64,000 nt of DNA from Bacilli bacterium (GCA_017541885.1 JAFXYF010000011.1:101541-165540); one strand, 5' to 3'; counted from the first letter of the stretch, positions 25,732-34,354 are shown. Notes: a model not told the origin generated them from the sequence alone. Made by a program: numbers and translations.

Positions 25732-27357
25732 ATGAAAAGAAAAAAGAAAGATTTTAAGAAACACGGTTTATTAAAAAGTATAATTATTTCACTTTTATTC
25801 GCAGGTATTTATTACTATATTTCTTATCCTGCATTAGATATTCATAATCTAGGTTTATGGATGTATATTATTTCAGTACTAGTAGTATTTTTAATATGTC
25901 AAACAGTATTCCATACAGGATTAGTAATAGAAGATTTACAAACAGGAAAAATATCAGTACAAAATCATAAGATAATGAAATTATGGTTAGCAGTACCAGC
26001 AATTATAATTATTTTAGTTTTAGTCGCAATACTTAACTCTGCAATGTTAAATGCCAAAAAGTATTATAAGAGAATTGAAATAGATACAACTAAAACATTC
26101 CAAGAAGATCTACCAGAAGTAGACTTTAATAAATTACCATTACTAGATAAAAAATCATCATCTAAATTAGGAGATCGTGTAATGGGTGGTATGAGTGAAT
26201 TAGTATCACAGTATGATGTATCAGATGAGTACACTCAAATCAATTATAACGACGAAATTATAAGAGTTACACCTCTAGAATATAATGGAACAATAAAATG
26301 GTTTACAAACCGTGATAAAGGTATTACAGGCTATATTACAGTTAATTCTACAACAGGTAAAGCAAAACTAATTAAATTAGATAAAGGATTAAAATATGCA
26401 CCTTCAGCATTATTTAATGAAAACCTATATCGTAAATTACAATTTAGTTATCCAACTAAAAACTTTGATGCAATTAACTTTGAAATAGATAATTCTGGTA
26501 ATCCATATTGGGTTGCAAGTGTAGTTAAATATCATGGAATTAATCAAAGAAGAGAAGTAACTGGAGTAGTAATATTTAATCCAATTAATGGAGAATCAAA
26601 ATATTATAAATTAAAAGATGTACCTTCATGGGTAGATCATGTATATGAAGCAGAATTAATTCTAGAACAAGTAAATGACTGGGGAGCATATAAAAATGGA
26701 TATTTAAACTCAGTATTTACTCAAAGAGATGTAGTCGCAACTACTACAGGATATAACTATCTAGCATTTAATGATGATGTATATCTATATACTGGTATTA
26801 CATCAGTTTTAGCAGATGAATCAAATATTGGATTTATTCTTACAAATATGAGAACTAAAGAAACAAACTTCTATAGTGTTGCTGGAGCAGAAGAGTACTC
26901 TGCAATGGACTCTGCAAAAGGTCAAGTACAACAAATGAAGTATACATCAACATTCCCATTATTAATTAATTTAAATGGACAGCCAACATATTTAATAAGT
27001 CTAAAAGATAATGCTGGACTAGTTAAAATGTATGCCTTTGTAGATGTAGTAGACTATCAAAAAGTAGTAGTAACTGATGCCTCTAAAGGAATAGAAGCAG
27101 CAGCTGATGCTTATTTAACTCAAATGGGAGAAGAATCAGGAACAAGTAAAAATACTAAGACAATTAATGTTTATGGTATCAAAGAAGTAATAATTGATGG
27201 TAATACAGTTTACTATTTCACAGATCAAAATAATCAAAAATATAAAGTATCAATTAAAGTAAATAAAAACAGATTACCATTCTTAAAAGAAGGAGAACAA
27301 GTAGAAATCGAATATAATAAAGAACAAGAAGTAATTAATATTACAGAACTTAAATAA
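25732..27357 (+). CDS. Conserved membrane protein with large extracytoplasmic domain
   Basis: A 541 aa protein with three N-terminal membrane helices (about residues 15-32, 42-60 and 82-103) and a beta-rich domain of about 430 residues outside the membrane. Segments such as FSYPTKNFDAINFEIDNSGN, VPSWVDHVYEAELI, GYNYLAFNDDVYLYTGITSV and SNIGFILTNMRTKETNFYSV look like a family I have seen as hypothetical in Clostridia and Bacilli, without a known role. Short basic N-terminus, no lipobox. The GT10-like gene follows after 23 bases, so both may act on the envelope. Confidence 0.6.
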   Translation: MKRKKKDFKKHGLLKSIIISLLFAGIYYYISYPALDIHNLGLWMYIISVLVVFLICQTVFHTGLVIEDLQTGKISVQNHKIMKLWLAVPAIIIILVLVAILNSAMLNAKKYYKRIEIDTTKTFQEDLPEVDFNKLPLLDKKSSSKLGDRVMGGMSELVSQYDVSDEYTQINYNDEIIRVTPLEYNGTIKWFTNRDKGITGYITVNSTTGKAKLIKLDKGLKYAPSALFNENLYRKLQFSYPTKNFDAINFEIDNSGNPYWVASVVKYHGINQRREVTGVVIFNPINGESKYYKLKDVPSWVDHVYEAELILEQVNDWGAYKNGYLNSVFTQRDVVATTTGYNYLAFNDDVYLYTGITSVLADESNIGFILTNMRTKETNFYSVAGAEEYSAMDSAKGQVQQMKYTSTFPLLINLNGQPTYLISLKDNAGLVKMYAFVDVVDYQKVVVTDASKGIEAAADAYLTQMGEESGTSKNTKTINVYGIKEVIIDGNTVYYFTDQNNQKYKVSIKVNKNRLPFLKEGEQVEIEYNKEQEVINITELK

Positions 27358-27380
27358 CATGTAGGTTTGGGGTGAAGTAG

Positions 27381-28880
27381 ATGAAAAAGAAAATAGTATG
27401 TTACTATCCATTTTTAGGTACAGAATTAAATGATAGTATGTTTAAAAATACTGCATCATGGGAATACTATTTAAAATGTTTATTAGAAAAAGATGATATA
27501 GAAATTCATACATATGACAGAGTAGATTTAGATAATGTAGATTATGTTTTATTCTTTGATAATATCTTTTATCAAAATCTAGATATAATGTGGAAGTTAT
27601 ATAATAAAAAGCTTCTAGAAAAAAGTGTCTATATAAATTATGAGCCAGTAACAGGTCATGCTAAAAATCATGATGCCAAAGGTATGGAAAATCTTGCTAA
27701 TATATTTAGTAAAATAATTACATTTGATGATGATATAGTAGATAACAAAAAGTTTATTAAAGGAAATATTGCAAACTTCTATAGTAAAGAAAAAGAATAT
27801 AAACATGATTTTAAAGATAGAAGACTAATCACAATGATTTCTAATAATACAACTAAAGATAGTGTAATAAAACTATTAAATTATTATAATTACACAAAAT
27901 ATTTTAATAGATCAAATATTAAAGAAGATGAACATTCAATCTACCTAGAAAGAGTAAAAGTAGCAAATTATTTCTTAAAAAAGCATAAAGATGATTTTGA
28001 TTTATATGGTGGTTTATGGAGTAAAAAATATAATAAGATTCATAAAGGCTATGTAGAAAGAGAAGAGAAATTAGATATTCTAAGTAAATATAAATTTGCT
28101 TTTAGTTACGATTCATATACAAATCAAAATGGATATATCTCAGAAAAAATATTTGACTGTTTTAAAGCAAAAACAGTTCCAATCTATTTAGGTGCAGATA
28201 ATGTAACAGATTATATTCCAAAAGAATGCTTTATTGATAAAAGAGACTTTAAAACATACGATGATTTATATAATTATTTAGTAAATATGGATGAAAAAAC
28301 ATATGAACATTATATAAAGAATATTGAAAAGTTTTTAAATTCAAGTAAATATAAAGAATACTTTTCAAGTGAACAATCAGCAAAAAGAATAAAAACAGCT
28401 TTAATGACAAGTAATAAAATTAATTATTTAAAAGCTTATAATAGTTTAATGTATTTTGAAAATAGAAGAAGAAAAGTACATAAGAAAAAAATAATGTATT
28501 ATACATTAAGACATATTTATCATAAAGAACATAAAATAGAAGTTAATTTTAAAGTAAGAAGAGGATCTAATATTAGAATAGAATCAAATGGTCTTGTAGA
28601 ACCAAAAGATATAAGATTAGATTATACAGATAGTTTTAGTGTTAAATTTGATTACTCAGTAAAAGACTTCTTTATAAAAGTTTATAATATAAATGCAGAT
28701 GAATATTTTAACTTTATAAGTATGAATGAAGAAAACGATAGAGAATTTGGTCTATTACCAAAAACAAGTAAAACATTAATTTACTATAACTATTCAGAAG
28801 CAAAAGGTATTAAAAAGTTACTTTATGTATTATTACATAACAAAAGAACTTTATTAAAAAGAATAAAAAGACAATTGTAA
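27381..28880 (+). CDS. Glycosyltransferase family 10 (alpha-fucosyltransferase-like)
   Basis: A 499 aa protein whose middle carries the GT10 donor-binding region: YKFAFSYDSYTNQNGYISEK, then IFDCFKAKTVPIYLGADNVT and YIPKECFIDKRDFKTYDDLY (residues about 235-305). GT10 enzymes transfer fucose from GDP-fucose, usually alpha-1,3/1,4 to GlcNAc; in Helicobacter they build Lewis antigens. The N-terminal Rossmann half (1-220) is less conserved. An extra C-terminal segment of about 130 residues follows the catalytic part. No GDP-fucose synthesis genes lie nearby, so the donor is inferred. Confidence 0.7.
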   Translation: MKKKIVCYYPFLGTELNDSMFKNTASWEYYLKCLLEKDDIEIHTYDRVDLDNVDYVLFFDNIFYQNLDIMWKLYNKKLLEKSVYINYEPVTGHAKNHDAKGMENLANIFSKIITFDDDIVDNKKFIKGNIANFYSKEKEYKHDFKDRRLITMISNNTTKDSVIKLLNYYNYTKYFNRSNIKEDEHSIYLERVKVANYFLKKHKDDFDLYGGLWSKKYNKIHKGYVEREEKLDILSKYKFAFSYDSYTNQNGYISEKIFDCFKAKTVPIYLGADNVTDYIPKECFIDKRDFKTYDDLYNYLVNMDEKTYEHYIKNIEKFLNSSKYKEYFSSEQSAKRIKTALMTSNKINYLKAYNSLMYFENRRRKVHKKKIMYYTLRHIYHKEHKIEVNFKVRRGSNIRIESNGLVEPKDIRLDYTDSFSVKFDYSVKDFFIKVYNINADEYFNFISMNEENDREFGLLPKTSKTLIYYNYSEAKGIKKLLYVLLHNKRTLLKRIKRQL

Positions 28881-28893
28881 TAAGGAGGATTAT

Positions 28894-29775
28894 ATGTCAA
28901 AAGTTTTTTTCACAAAAGATATTACACCTGAAAGCTTAATCAAAATCTATGAAGCATTAGGAGTAGAATTAACTGGAAAAGTAGGAGTAAAAGTATCTAC
29001 CGGAGAAAAAGGAGCAAAAGGATATTTAAAAGCTGATTTAATTGCTCCGTTAGTAAAAAAACTAAATGGTACTATTATTGAATGTAATACTGCATATCCA
29101 GGTGCAAGAAACACTAAAGAAGATCATTTAAAAGTAGCAGAAGAACATGGATTTACTTCATTTGCTGATGTAGACATTATGGATGGAGATGGAGAATTTA
29201 AAATACCAGTACATAATGGAAAACATCTAAAATATGATATAGTTGGAGAAAACTTTAAAAACTATGATTCTATATTAAATTTAGCTCATGGAAAAGGTCA
29301 TGCAATGGGAGGCTTTGGAGCAAACTTAAAAAATCAATCAATTGGTATCGCTTCACGTAATGGAAAAGCATATATTCACAGTTGTGGTCAAACAGAAGAT
29401 CCAGATCTATGCTGGAGTGCTAAGTATGAACAAGAAGACTTTATTGAATCAATGGCAGAAGCTGCTACTGCAGTTGCAGACTACCTAAAAGAAAACAATA
29501 AGCCAATTGTTTATATTACAGTTGCTAATGCTATCTCAGTAGATTGTGATTGCGATGCTCATCAAGGAGATCCAGTAATTGGAGACATTGGAATATTTGG
29601 AAGCTTAGATCCAGTTGCAAATGATCAAGCATTTATTGATGCTATTTGGGCAACTCATGAAGAAGGAACAAAAGATATTGAAGAGAGAATCGATACAAGA
29701 TGTGGAAGACATATTACAGAATATGCTGAATCTTTAGGATTAGGCTCAAAAGAATACGAATTAATAGAAATCTAA
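28894..29775 (+). CDS. DUF362 domain protein
   Basis: A 293 aa member of the DUF362 family, recognisable from KVGVKVSTGEKGAKGYLKAD, ECNTAYPGARNTKEDHLKVA and LNLAHGKGHAMGGFGANLKN. The conserved Cys set IHSCGQTEDPDLCW and VDCDCDA could bind metal, but no 4Fe-4S ferredoxin repeat is present. The family is widespread in anaerobes and its reaction is not settled. GGAGG ribosome site; starts 13 bases after the GT10 gene, so probably the same transcript. Confidence 0.75.
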   Translation: MSKVFFTKDITPESLIKIYEALGVELTGKVGVKVSTGEKGAKGYLKADLIAPLVKKLNGTIIECNTAYPGARNTKEDHLKVAEEHGFTSFADVDIMDGDGEFKIPVHNGKHLKYDIVGENFKNYDSILNLAHGKGHAMGGFGANLKNQSIGIASRNGKAYIHSCGQTEDPDLCWSAKYEQEDFIESMAEAATAVADYLKENNKPIVYITVANAISVDCDCDAHQGDPVIGDIGIFGSLDPVANDQAFIDAIWATHEEGTKDIEERIDTRCGRHITEYAESLGLGSKEYELIEI

Positions 29776-29780
29776 AAAAA

Positions 29781-29812
29781 TAAAAAAAGGAATGAAATTC
29801 ATTCTTTTTTTT
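29781..29812 (+). terminator. Intrinsic terminator
   Basis: GAATGA-AAT-TCATTC stem flanked by A and T runs. Confidence 0.8.
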
Positions 29813-29820
29813 GTTATACT
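29812..29820 (+). promoter_or_regulatory. Extended -10 promoter for DUF1003 gene
   Basis: TG-T-TATACT, 15 bases before the ATG, so the leader may be under 10 nt. Confidence 0.5.
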
Positions 29821-29835
29821 GATTATGGTGATAAT

Positions 29836-30363
29836 ATGGAAAAGAGACTAACAAAAAAAGAAATAGTTAAAATGCTATTAAAGAACAATGAATTAGAAGC
29901 ACAAGATGAAGAAGAATTATTAGATTTATTAGTAGATCAACCAATTAGTATTGATGTAGATAAACAAGAAGAAGCAAAGATGACTAATGGAGATCGTCTA
30001 GCAGATAAACTAAGTGAAATTGCCGGATCATGGGAATTCATTATTTGCTTTTCTGGATTTTTAATTCTTTGGGTTGTTATTAATTCATATGTATTAACAA
30101 ATGGTTCAGAAGTAGATCCATATCCATTTATCTTACTTAATTTAGTATTATCTTGTATTGCTGCACTACAAGCACCAGTAATTATGATGAGTCAAAATAG
30201 ACAAGCAGCTAAAGACAGTTTAAGAAACCAAAATGATTATCGTACAGATTTGAAAAGTGAACTTATACTAGAAGATCTTCATCATAAAATGGAAGAAATC
30301 TTAAAGAATCAAAGAAAAATATTAAGAATAATTGATTCCGACGAAGAAGAAGATAAAAAATAG
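29836..30363 (+). CDS. DUF1003 membrane protein
   Basis: A 175 aa protein. The DUF1003 core runs from LADKLSEIAGSWEFI (residue about 55) through two membrane helices (FIICFSGFLILWVVINSYV and FILLNLVLSCIAALQAPVI), followed by the signature MMSQNRQAAKDSLRNQNDY. The C-terminal helix is a charged coiled coil. The family is common and of unknown function. The next gene starts 11 bases downstream. Confidence 0.8.
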   Translation: MEKRLTKKEIVKMLLKNNELEAQDEEELLDLLVDQPISIDVDKQEEAKMTNGDRLADKLSEIAGSWEFIICFSGFLILWVVINSYVLTNGSEVDPYPFILLNLVLSCIAALQAPVIMMSQNRQAAKDSLRNQNDYRTDLKSELILEDLHHKMEEILKNQRKILRIIDSDEEEDKK

Positions 30364-30374
30364 TAGGTGTATTT

Positions 30375-31154
30375 ATGTCTAAGCCATTATATGAAAAGTT
30401 TATGGAAGAAAAGAATACTCCTCTAACAAAAAGATTTATAGAAGATAGTTTCAATATTATGATAAGAGAAGAACCTGAATTAGAACCTTTTATAAATGAT
30501 TTTAGAGTGGTTAGGGCGAGTGAAAAGAATCTTGGAACATATTCAAATGAAAATAGAGTAATTAGAATAAATCAAAAAAATATTGAAAGACAAGGTGGCA
30601 ATGAACAATTAAATGCTCTAGAAGTAATAAGACATGAAATGGAACATGCCAGAGCCCTAAAAAAGTTTTATGAAGGAAGAGATGATATAGAATCTCTAAT
30701 AATAAATTACTCTCTAAGAGATTATGCAATGATGATGGGAATGGATAGATTTCCAAATCTAGATAATCTTAGTTGGCCTTATTTAAAGTTTAATAAGAAA
30801 TAAAACTATGAAATTGATCCAGGAGAAAGATTAGCCGAAATAAAAGCTTGGAAGTATATGGTAAACTTTTTAAAGAATCAAAGAAAAACAGATGATTTAT
30901 TAACCGCAAGATCTAATTTATATTATGCATATATTAGAGGATACTTAAATAATAGATATTATTTAGATGCTCCAACATATGAATTTTTAAGAAAAACAGG
31001 AATGTATCATAATTATCATTGGTTAAAGAATAGGGTAGATAAAAAAGATTATTCATTTGAAACAAGAATAACTTATGGTCTTCCAATTACATATCAAGAA
31101 CATGAAGAAAAAGTTCTAAAAAAAGTATTATTAAAAAAACGTGAAAGAGAATAA
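30375..31154 (+). pseudogene. HExxH-motif protein gene split by an in-frame TAA
   Basis: Two open segments lie in one frame: 30375-30803 and, past the stop, codons NYEIDPGERLAEIKAWKYM leading into the ATG at 30858 and on to 31154. Read through, the product is about 259 aa with HEMEH (residues 93-97), an HExxH zinc-site motif. The codons between the stop and the second ATG look fully protein-like, so a single nonsense change in one gene is the simplest reading. Alternatives are a sequencing error or independent expression of the halves; no ribosome site is clear before 30858. The N-half keeps the HExxH motif. It lies downstream of DUF1003, probably co-transcribed. Confidence 0.6.
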
Positions 31155-31169
31155 TTTTCTCTTTTTTTG
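31146..31169 (+). terminator. Intrinsic terminator
   Basis: AGAGAA-TAAT-TTTCTCT with T run, overlapping the stop codon. Confidence 0.75.
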
Positions 31170-31208
31170 TTTTAAAAAATGTTGTATGATTAATGAGAAG
31201 GTGAAAAA

Positions 31209-32669
31209 ATGGAAATAGGTTTTGATAATAAAAAATATGTAAAAATTCAAAGTGAAAAAATTAAAGAAAGATTCACATTATTTGATAAGTTATATCTAGA
31301 AGTAGGAGGTAAATTGTTTGATGACTCTCATGCCGCAAGAATTCTTCCAGGCTTTAAAAACGATGTAAAAATATCAATGTTTAAAGAATTAAAAAAAGAT
31401 CTAGAAATAATCTTTTGTATTAATGCCGGAGATATTGAAAAAAATAAAACAAGAGGAGAATATGGCATTACTTATGATCAAGAAATATTAAAGTTAATTA
31501 ATAATTCTAAGAAAATGGGATTTTCTGTAAATAGTGTCGTAGTGACTCTCTATAAGAACCAAGTAAGTGTCGATAAATTTATTAAGAAACTTAATCGTAA
31601 TGGCATTAAAACCTATATTCATACATTCACTAAAGGGTATCCAACAGATGTAGATACAATCGTTTCAGAAGAAGGCTATGGAGCAAATCCATACATTGAA
31701 ACAACTAAAAAATTAATATTAGTAAATGCTCCAGGACCAGGCTCTGGTAAACTAGCAACTTGTCTATCTCAAATCTATCATGAAAATAAAAGAGGAGTTA
31801 ATGCTGGTTATGCTAAATTTGAAACATTCCCAGTATGGAACTTACCTCTAAAACATCCAGTAAACTTAGCTTATGAAGCTGCAACAGCAGATTTAAAAGA
31901 TGTAAATATGATTGATCCATTCCATTTAGAAAAATATGGAACAATTGCAGTTAACTATAATAGAGATGTAGAAACATTCCCAATTCTAAAAAATATTTTA
32001 AGTAAAGTATCTAAAAAAGATATTTATAATTCACCAACAGATATGGGAGTAAATATGGTAGGTTTCTGTATTACAAATGAAAGTGTAGTAGAAGAAGCAT
32101 CTAAAAAAGAAATAGTAAGAAGATACTATAATGAATTAAATAATTATAAAATGGGTCTTTGTGATGAAGATACATATAAAAAGATTAAATTATTAATGAA
32201 TGAATTAAAGATAGATGAAAACTATCTTGATGTTATAAAACCTGCTTTAGAAAAGAAAGAAAAAGAAAATGGATTACCAGTAATTGCAATCGATACAGGA
32301 AATAGAATTATTACTGGAAAACAAACTGATTTAATGACCCCAGCAGGTACTGCAGTATTAAATGCTCTAAAGCATATAAGTAGAATTCCAGATATCTATT
32401 TATTATCTCCAACAGTTCTAGAACCAATTCTAAAATTAAAGAAAGATATGGGTAATAATGAAAGATTAACTTTATCAGAAGTATTAACTGCTTTAAGTAT
32501 TTGTTCAGTAACAAACCCAGTAGCTTATAAAGCATTAAAGAATATTAAAAAGCTTCAAGGATTAGAAGCTCATTCAACATATATAGTAACAGGTAGTGAT
32601 AGAAAAACATTAAAAGAATTAAAGATAAATCTTACTTGTGAAAATGACTTTTTAGAAGAGAATTTATAA
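31209..32669 (+). CDS. DUF1846 (UPF0371) family protein
   Basis: A 486 aa cytoplasmic protein matching the DUF1846 family over its length: start GFDNKKYVKIQSEKIKERF, LEVGGKLFDDSHAARILPGF, LVNAPGPGSGKLATCLSQIY near residue 175, and FPVWNLPLKHPVNLAYEAAT. The GPGSGK loop resembles a nucleotide-binding element. The family is conserved in Firmicutes and Actinobacteria; structures exist but no accepted function that I can state. Own terminator, own AAGGTG ribosome site. Confidence 0.82.
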   Translation: MEIGFDNKKYVKIQSEKIKERFTLFDKLYLEVGGKLFDDSHAARILPGFKNDVKISMFKELKKDLEIIFCINAGDIEKNKTRGEYGITYDQEILKLINNSKKMGFSVNSVVVTLYKNQVSVDKFIKKLNRNGIKTYIHTFTKGYPTDVDTIVSEEGYGANPYIETTKKLILVNAPGPGSGKLATCLSQIYHENKRGVNAGYAKFETFPVWNLPLKHPVNLAYEAATADLKDVNMIDPFHLEKYGTIAVNYNRDVETFPILKNILSKVSKKDIYNSPTDMGVNMVGFCITNESVVEEASKKEIVRRYYNELNNYKMGLCDEDTYKKIKLLMNELKIDENYLDVIKPALEKKEKENGLPVIAIDTGNRIITGKQTDLMTPAGTAVLNALKHISRIPDIYLLSPTVLEPILKLKKDMGNNERLTLSEVLTALSICSVTNPVAYKALKNIKKLQGLEAHSTYIVTGSDRKTLKELKINLTCENDFLEENL

Positions 32670-32683
32670 TTCTCTTTTTTTAT
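32656..32683 (+). terminator. Intrinsic terminator
   Basis: AGAGAATT-TAT-AATTCTCT with seven T. Confidence 0.85.
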
Positions 32684-32694
32684 TTATAGTAATG

Positions 32695-32703
32695 TGTTAT
32701 AAT
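32695..32703 (+). promoter_or_regulatory. Extended -10 promoter for GNAT gene
   Basis: TG-T-TATAAT 25 bases before the ATG at 32729. Confidence 0.55.
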
Positions 32704-32728
32704 ATTGCTTTCCAAAAGAGGGGATACT

Positions 32729-33154
32729 ATGTATAAAATAAGAATAGTTTGTAATGACTCTGATTTAGATGAAGTAGAACAAATTAGAAAAGAAGCATTT
32801 CATCTAAAAGAAAATGCCATTAATACTTTTAAAAAACATATTGAAAATGGTAAGATGATTGCGTTTTCTCTAGAAACAGAAGACGAAAAAATAGGTGGAT
32901 GTTATCTAGGAGAATACAATAATACTTTATATGTCTATTATTTGTTTTTAAAAGAGTCATATCAAAGAAGTGGTAAAGGAATAGGTAGAAGATTCTTACT
33001 AGAAATATTTAATCATAAGAAAGCAATAGAACTAATATTAAAACATAATTATGAGTATTCATCTCTTCATCCAACATGTACTAAACTAACTGAAATGTAT
33101 AAAGAAATAGGCTATCAAGAACAAACTAAAGGATACTATGTAAAAAGAATATAA
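32729..33154 (+). CDS. GNAT-family N-acetyltransferase
   Basis: A 141 aa single-domain acetyltransferase. The acetyl-CoA-binding region reads VYYLFLKESYQRSGKGIGRRFL (residues about 70-92; QRSGKGIGR is the Q/RxxGxG/A loop), preceded by a beta strand GGCYLGEYNN. ATG at 32729 follows GAGGGG; an earlier in-frame start would fall in the leader. Substrate cannot be told. Single-gene unit with a shared terminator downstream. Confidence 0.78.
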   Translation: MYKIRIVCNDSDLDEVEQIRKEAFHLKENAINTFKKHIENGKMIAFSLETEDEKIGGCYLGEYNNTLYVYYLFLKESYQRSGKGIGRRFLLEIFNHKKAIELILKHNYEYSSLHPTCTKLTEMYKEIGYQEQTKGYYVKRI

Positions 33155-33184
33155 AAAAAGAGCTATTATTTAGCTCTTTTATTT
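33153..33184. terminator. Bidirectional terminator
   Basis: AAAAAGAGCT ... AGCTCTTTTATTTT between convergent genes. Confidence 0.85.
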
Positions 33185-33441
33185 TCTCTAACTGACTCTG
33201 TATAAGCATTAACTGTATCTAATGCATTATCATAAGCAGGTACTACTTCATATCTACCATTATCTGCATCCCAAACTCTTCTCCAACATTCAAATAGATC
33301 TTTTGTTTCGTTCTTTATAATAAATACTTCAGGTTCAGTTTGACCATTTTTAAATATATTTGTAAGTAGTTGAGTTTTTTCATCAGTATCTAATTCTGCA
33401 TTTAATATAGCAGTTAATAAGTCTTCTATAGTAAATCCCAT
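33166..33441 (-). CDS. Small acidic cytoplasmic protein (91 aa), unknown
   Basis: A short helical protein starting MGFTIEDLLTAILNAELDTD, then TNIFKNGQTEPEVFIIKNE and FECWRRVWDADNGRYEVVP. No membrane segment. The ATG at 33441 follows GGGAGG, so the longer GTG-started reading is unlikely. A consensus promoter lies just upstream, pointing to strong expression. It is divergent from the candidate ncRNA. No family recognised. Confidence 0.6.
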   Translation of the reverse strand: MGFTIEDLLTAILNAELDTDEKTQLLTNIFKNGQTEPEVFIIKNETKDLFECWRRVWDADNGRYEVVPAYDNALDTVNAYTESVRENKRAK

Positions 33442-33465
33442 ATATTTACCTCCCATCGACACATT

Positions 33466-33493
33466 ATTATATAAATTTTTTATAATTTGTCAA
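33466..33493 (-). promoter_or_regulatory. Consensus sigma-A promoter for 91-aa gene
   Basis: Minus strand TTGACA, 16 bases, TATAAT: both hexamers are perfect. Transcription starts about 33460. Confidence 0.8.
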
Positions 33494-33612
33494 TTAATAT
33501 TTACACATAGTAAAAAATATAACTTTGTTGATATATAAAGGGAAAATAGTGTAAGATTATACATTTACAAATTTCACTTTACAGCACCACTCGACAAATT
33601 TTTAAAAAACTA

Positions 33613-33640
33613 TTGCATTTTTATAAATGTGTAGTATACT
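33613..33640 (+). promoter_or_regulatory. Promoter of the candidate large ncRNA
   Basis: TTGCAT, 16-base spacer, TATACT, with a predicted start near 33647. No ribosome site or sizeable ORF follows for about 700 bases. Confidence 0.65.
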
Positions 33641-33860
33641 TAAATTACTATTAAAGATACAAGTATATTTATCGAATACCTGTAATCAATAATAGTATAG
33701 GTAATATTATAAAAAATAAAAAAACATAATATTATCTAACCCGATAATATTTCAATAAAAGGAATATTATCACACATAGGTTACACTTATTAATATATAT
33801 AAGTATGTTAACAGCTATATTTTATAATTTTATGTACTAACATAAATTATTAAATATAGA

Positions 33861-34121
33861 AATATTATTATATTAACAAATAACTATTATATTAATAAAA
33901 ATAACTATTATATTTAACAAACTATTATATTAAAAACAAAATTATTATTAAAAAAACAAATTATTATTAAATATCAAATTATTATATAAAATAATGTATT
34001 ATGGTAACATAATAAATAAAAATATAATAAAAAATAATAATTTAAAAAAATAATAATTCAAATATAATAACTACAAATATAATAATTATCTAATATAATA
34101 ATTACCCAATATAATAATAAA
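33861..34121 (+). repeat. Ladder-like giant inverted repeat capped by a GUAA tetraloop
   Basis: Seven left rungs start at 33865, 33884, 33905, 33922, 33941, 33960 and 33979 (period about 19). Seven right rungs start at 34021, 34033, 34050, 34061, 34076, 34092 and 34108 (period about 15). The tip is TATTATG-GTAA-CATAATA (33997-34014). Rungs 1-4 on the left read TATTATATT and meet AATATAATA; rungs 5-6 read ATTATTATT and meet AATAATAAT; rung 7 TTATTATAT meets ATATAATAA. Each gives about 9 base pairs, separated by A-rich unpaired linkers. In 33841-34140 only 24 of 300 bases are G or C, and only 5 are G. Confidence 0.8.
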
Positions 34122-34318
34122 GTACATAATTAATAATCTATTAACTATAGATAAAGTTATTTATGATATAGTAATACCTGTATATATTATCTCATTCACC
34201 TTCTATTATCATTACAGCAAACAGTAAAGTAAATGAGAGTAAGAAAGTCAAAACTTATTTAAGTGGATATATTAATAATTTATCGATGCATAGATATTTT
34301 ATTAATGGTCGTTTGCAG

Positions 34319-34354
34319 AAAGAAATTAATTTGACAGATTAATTTCTTTTCTTT
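34319..34354 (+). terminator. Terminator of the candidate ncRNA
   Basis: GAAATTAAT-TTGACAG-ATTAATTTC stem followed by TTTTCTTT. Confidence 0.7.

Larger units (their letters stand above)
33647..34354 (+). ncRNA. Candidate large structured noncoding RNA (about 700 nt)
   Basis: A 977-base gap between two minus-strand genes has no ORF above about 11 codons with a start, yet it has a promoter (33613-33640), a dense series of hairpins and a plus-strand terminator. 5' part: TACCTGTA/TATAGGTA (33677-33684 with 33696-33703), GATAATATT/AATATTATC (33743-33751 with 33763-33771), ACTTAT/ATAAGT, TTTATGT/ACATAAA. Centre: the ladder hairpin listed separately. 3' part: CTCATT/AATGAG (34191-34196 with 34232-34237) enclosing TTAC/GTAA, then the terminator. 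RNase P, tmRNA, 6S and SRP landmarks are absent. Size and gene-free setting resemble the ornate large RNAs (ROOL, GOLLD, OLE), but I cannot match a consensus; it may be a new class. Confidence 0.55.

Noticed and set aside
30801..30803. Programmed stop readthrough in the HExxH gene
   Set aside because: The stop is TAA, the least leaky codon, with no visible downstream stimulatory structure. A simple nonsense change is preferred.
33760..33775. DnaA box / replication origin in the A/T-rich gap
   Set aside because: ATTATCACACA comes near the DnaA box but has an extra base, and no cluster of boxes or dnaA/dnaN genes is present. Promoter, hairpins and terminator fit an RNA gene better.
33861..34121. 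CRISPR-like periodicity of the A/T units
   Set aside because: The units are about 9 bases with A-rich linkers, not 24-37 base repeats with unique spacers, and the two halves are inverted relative to each other. No cas genes are nearby.
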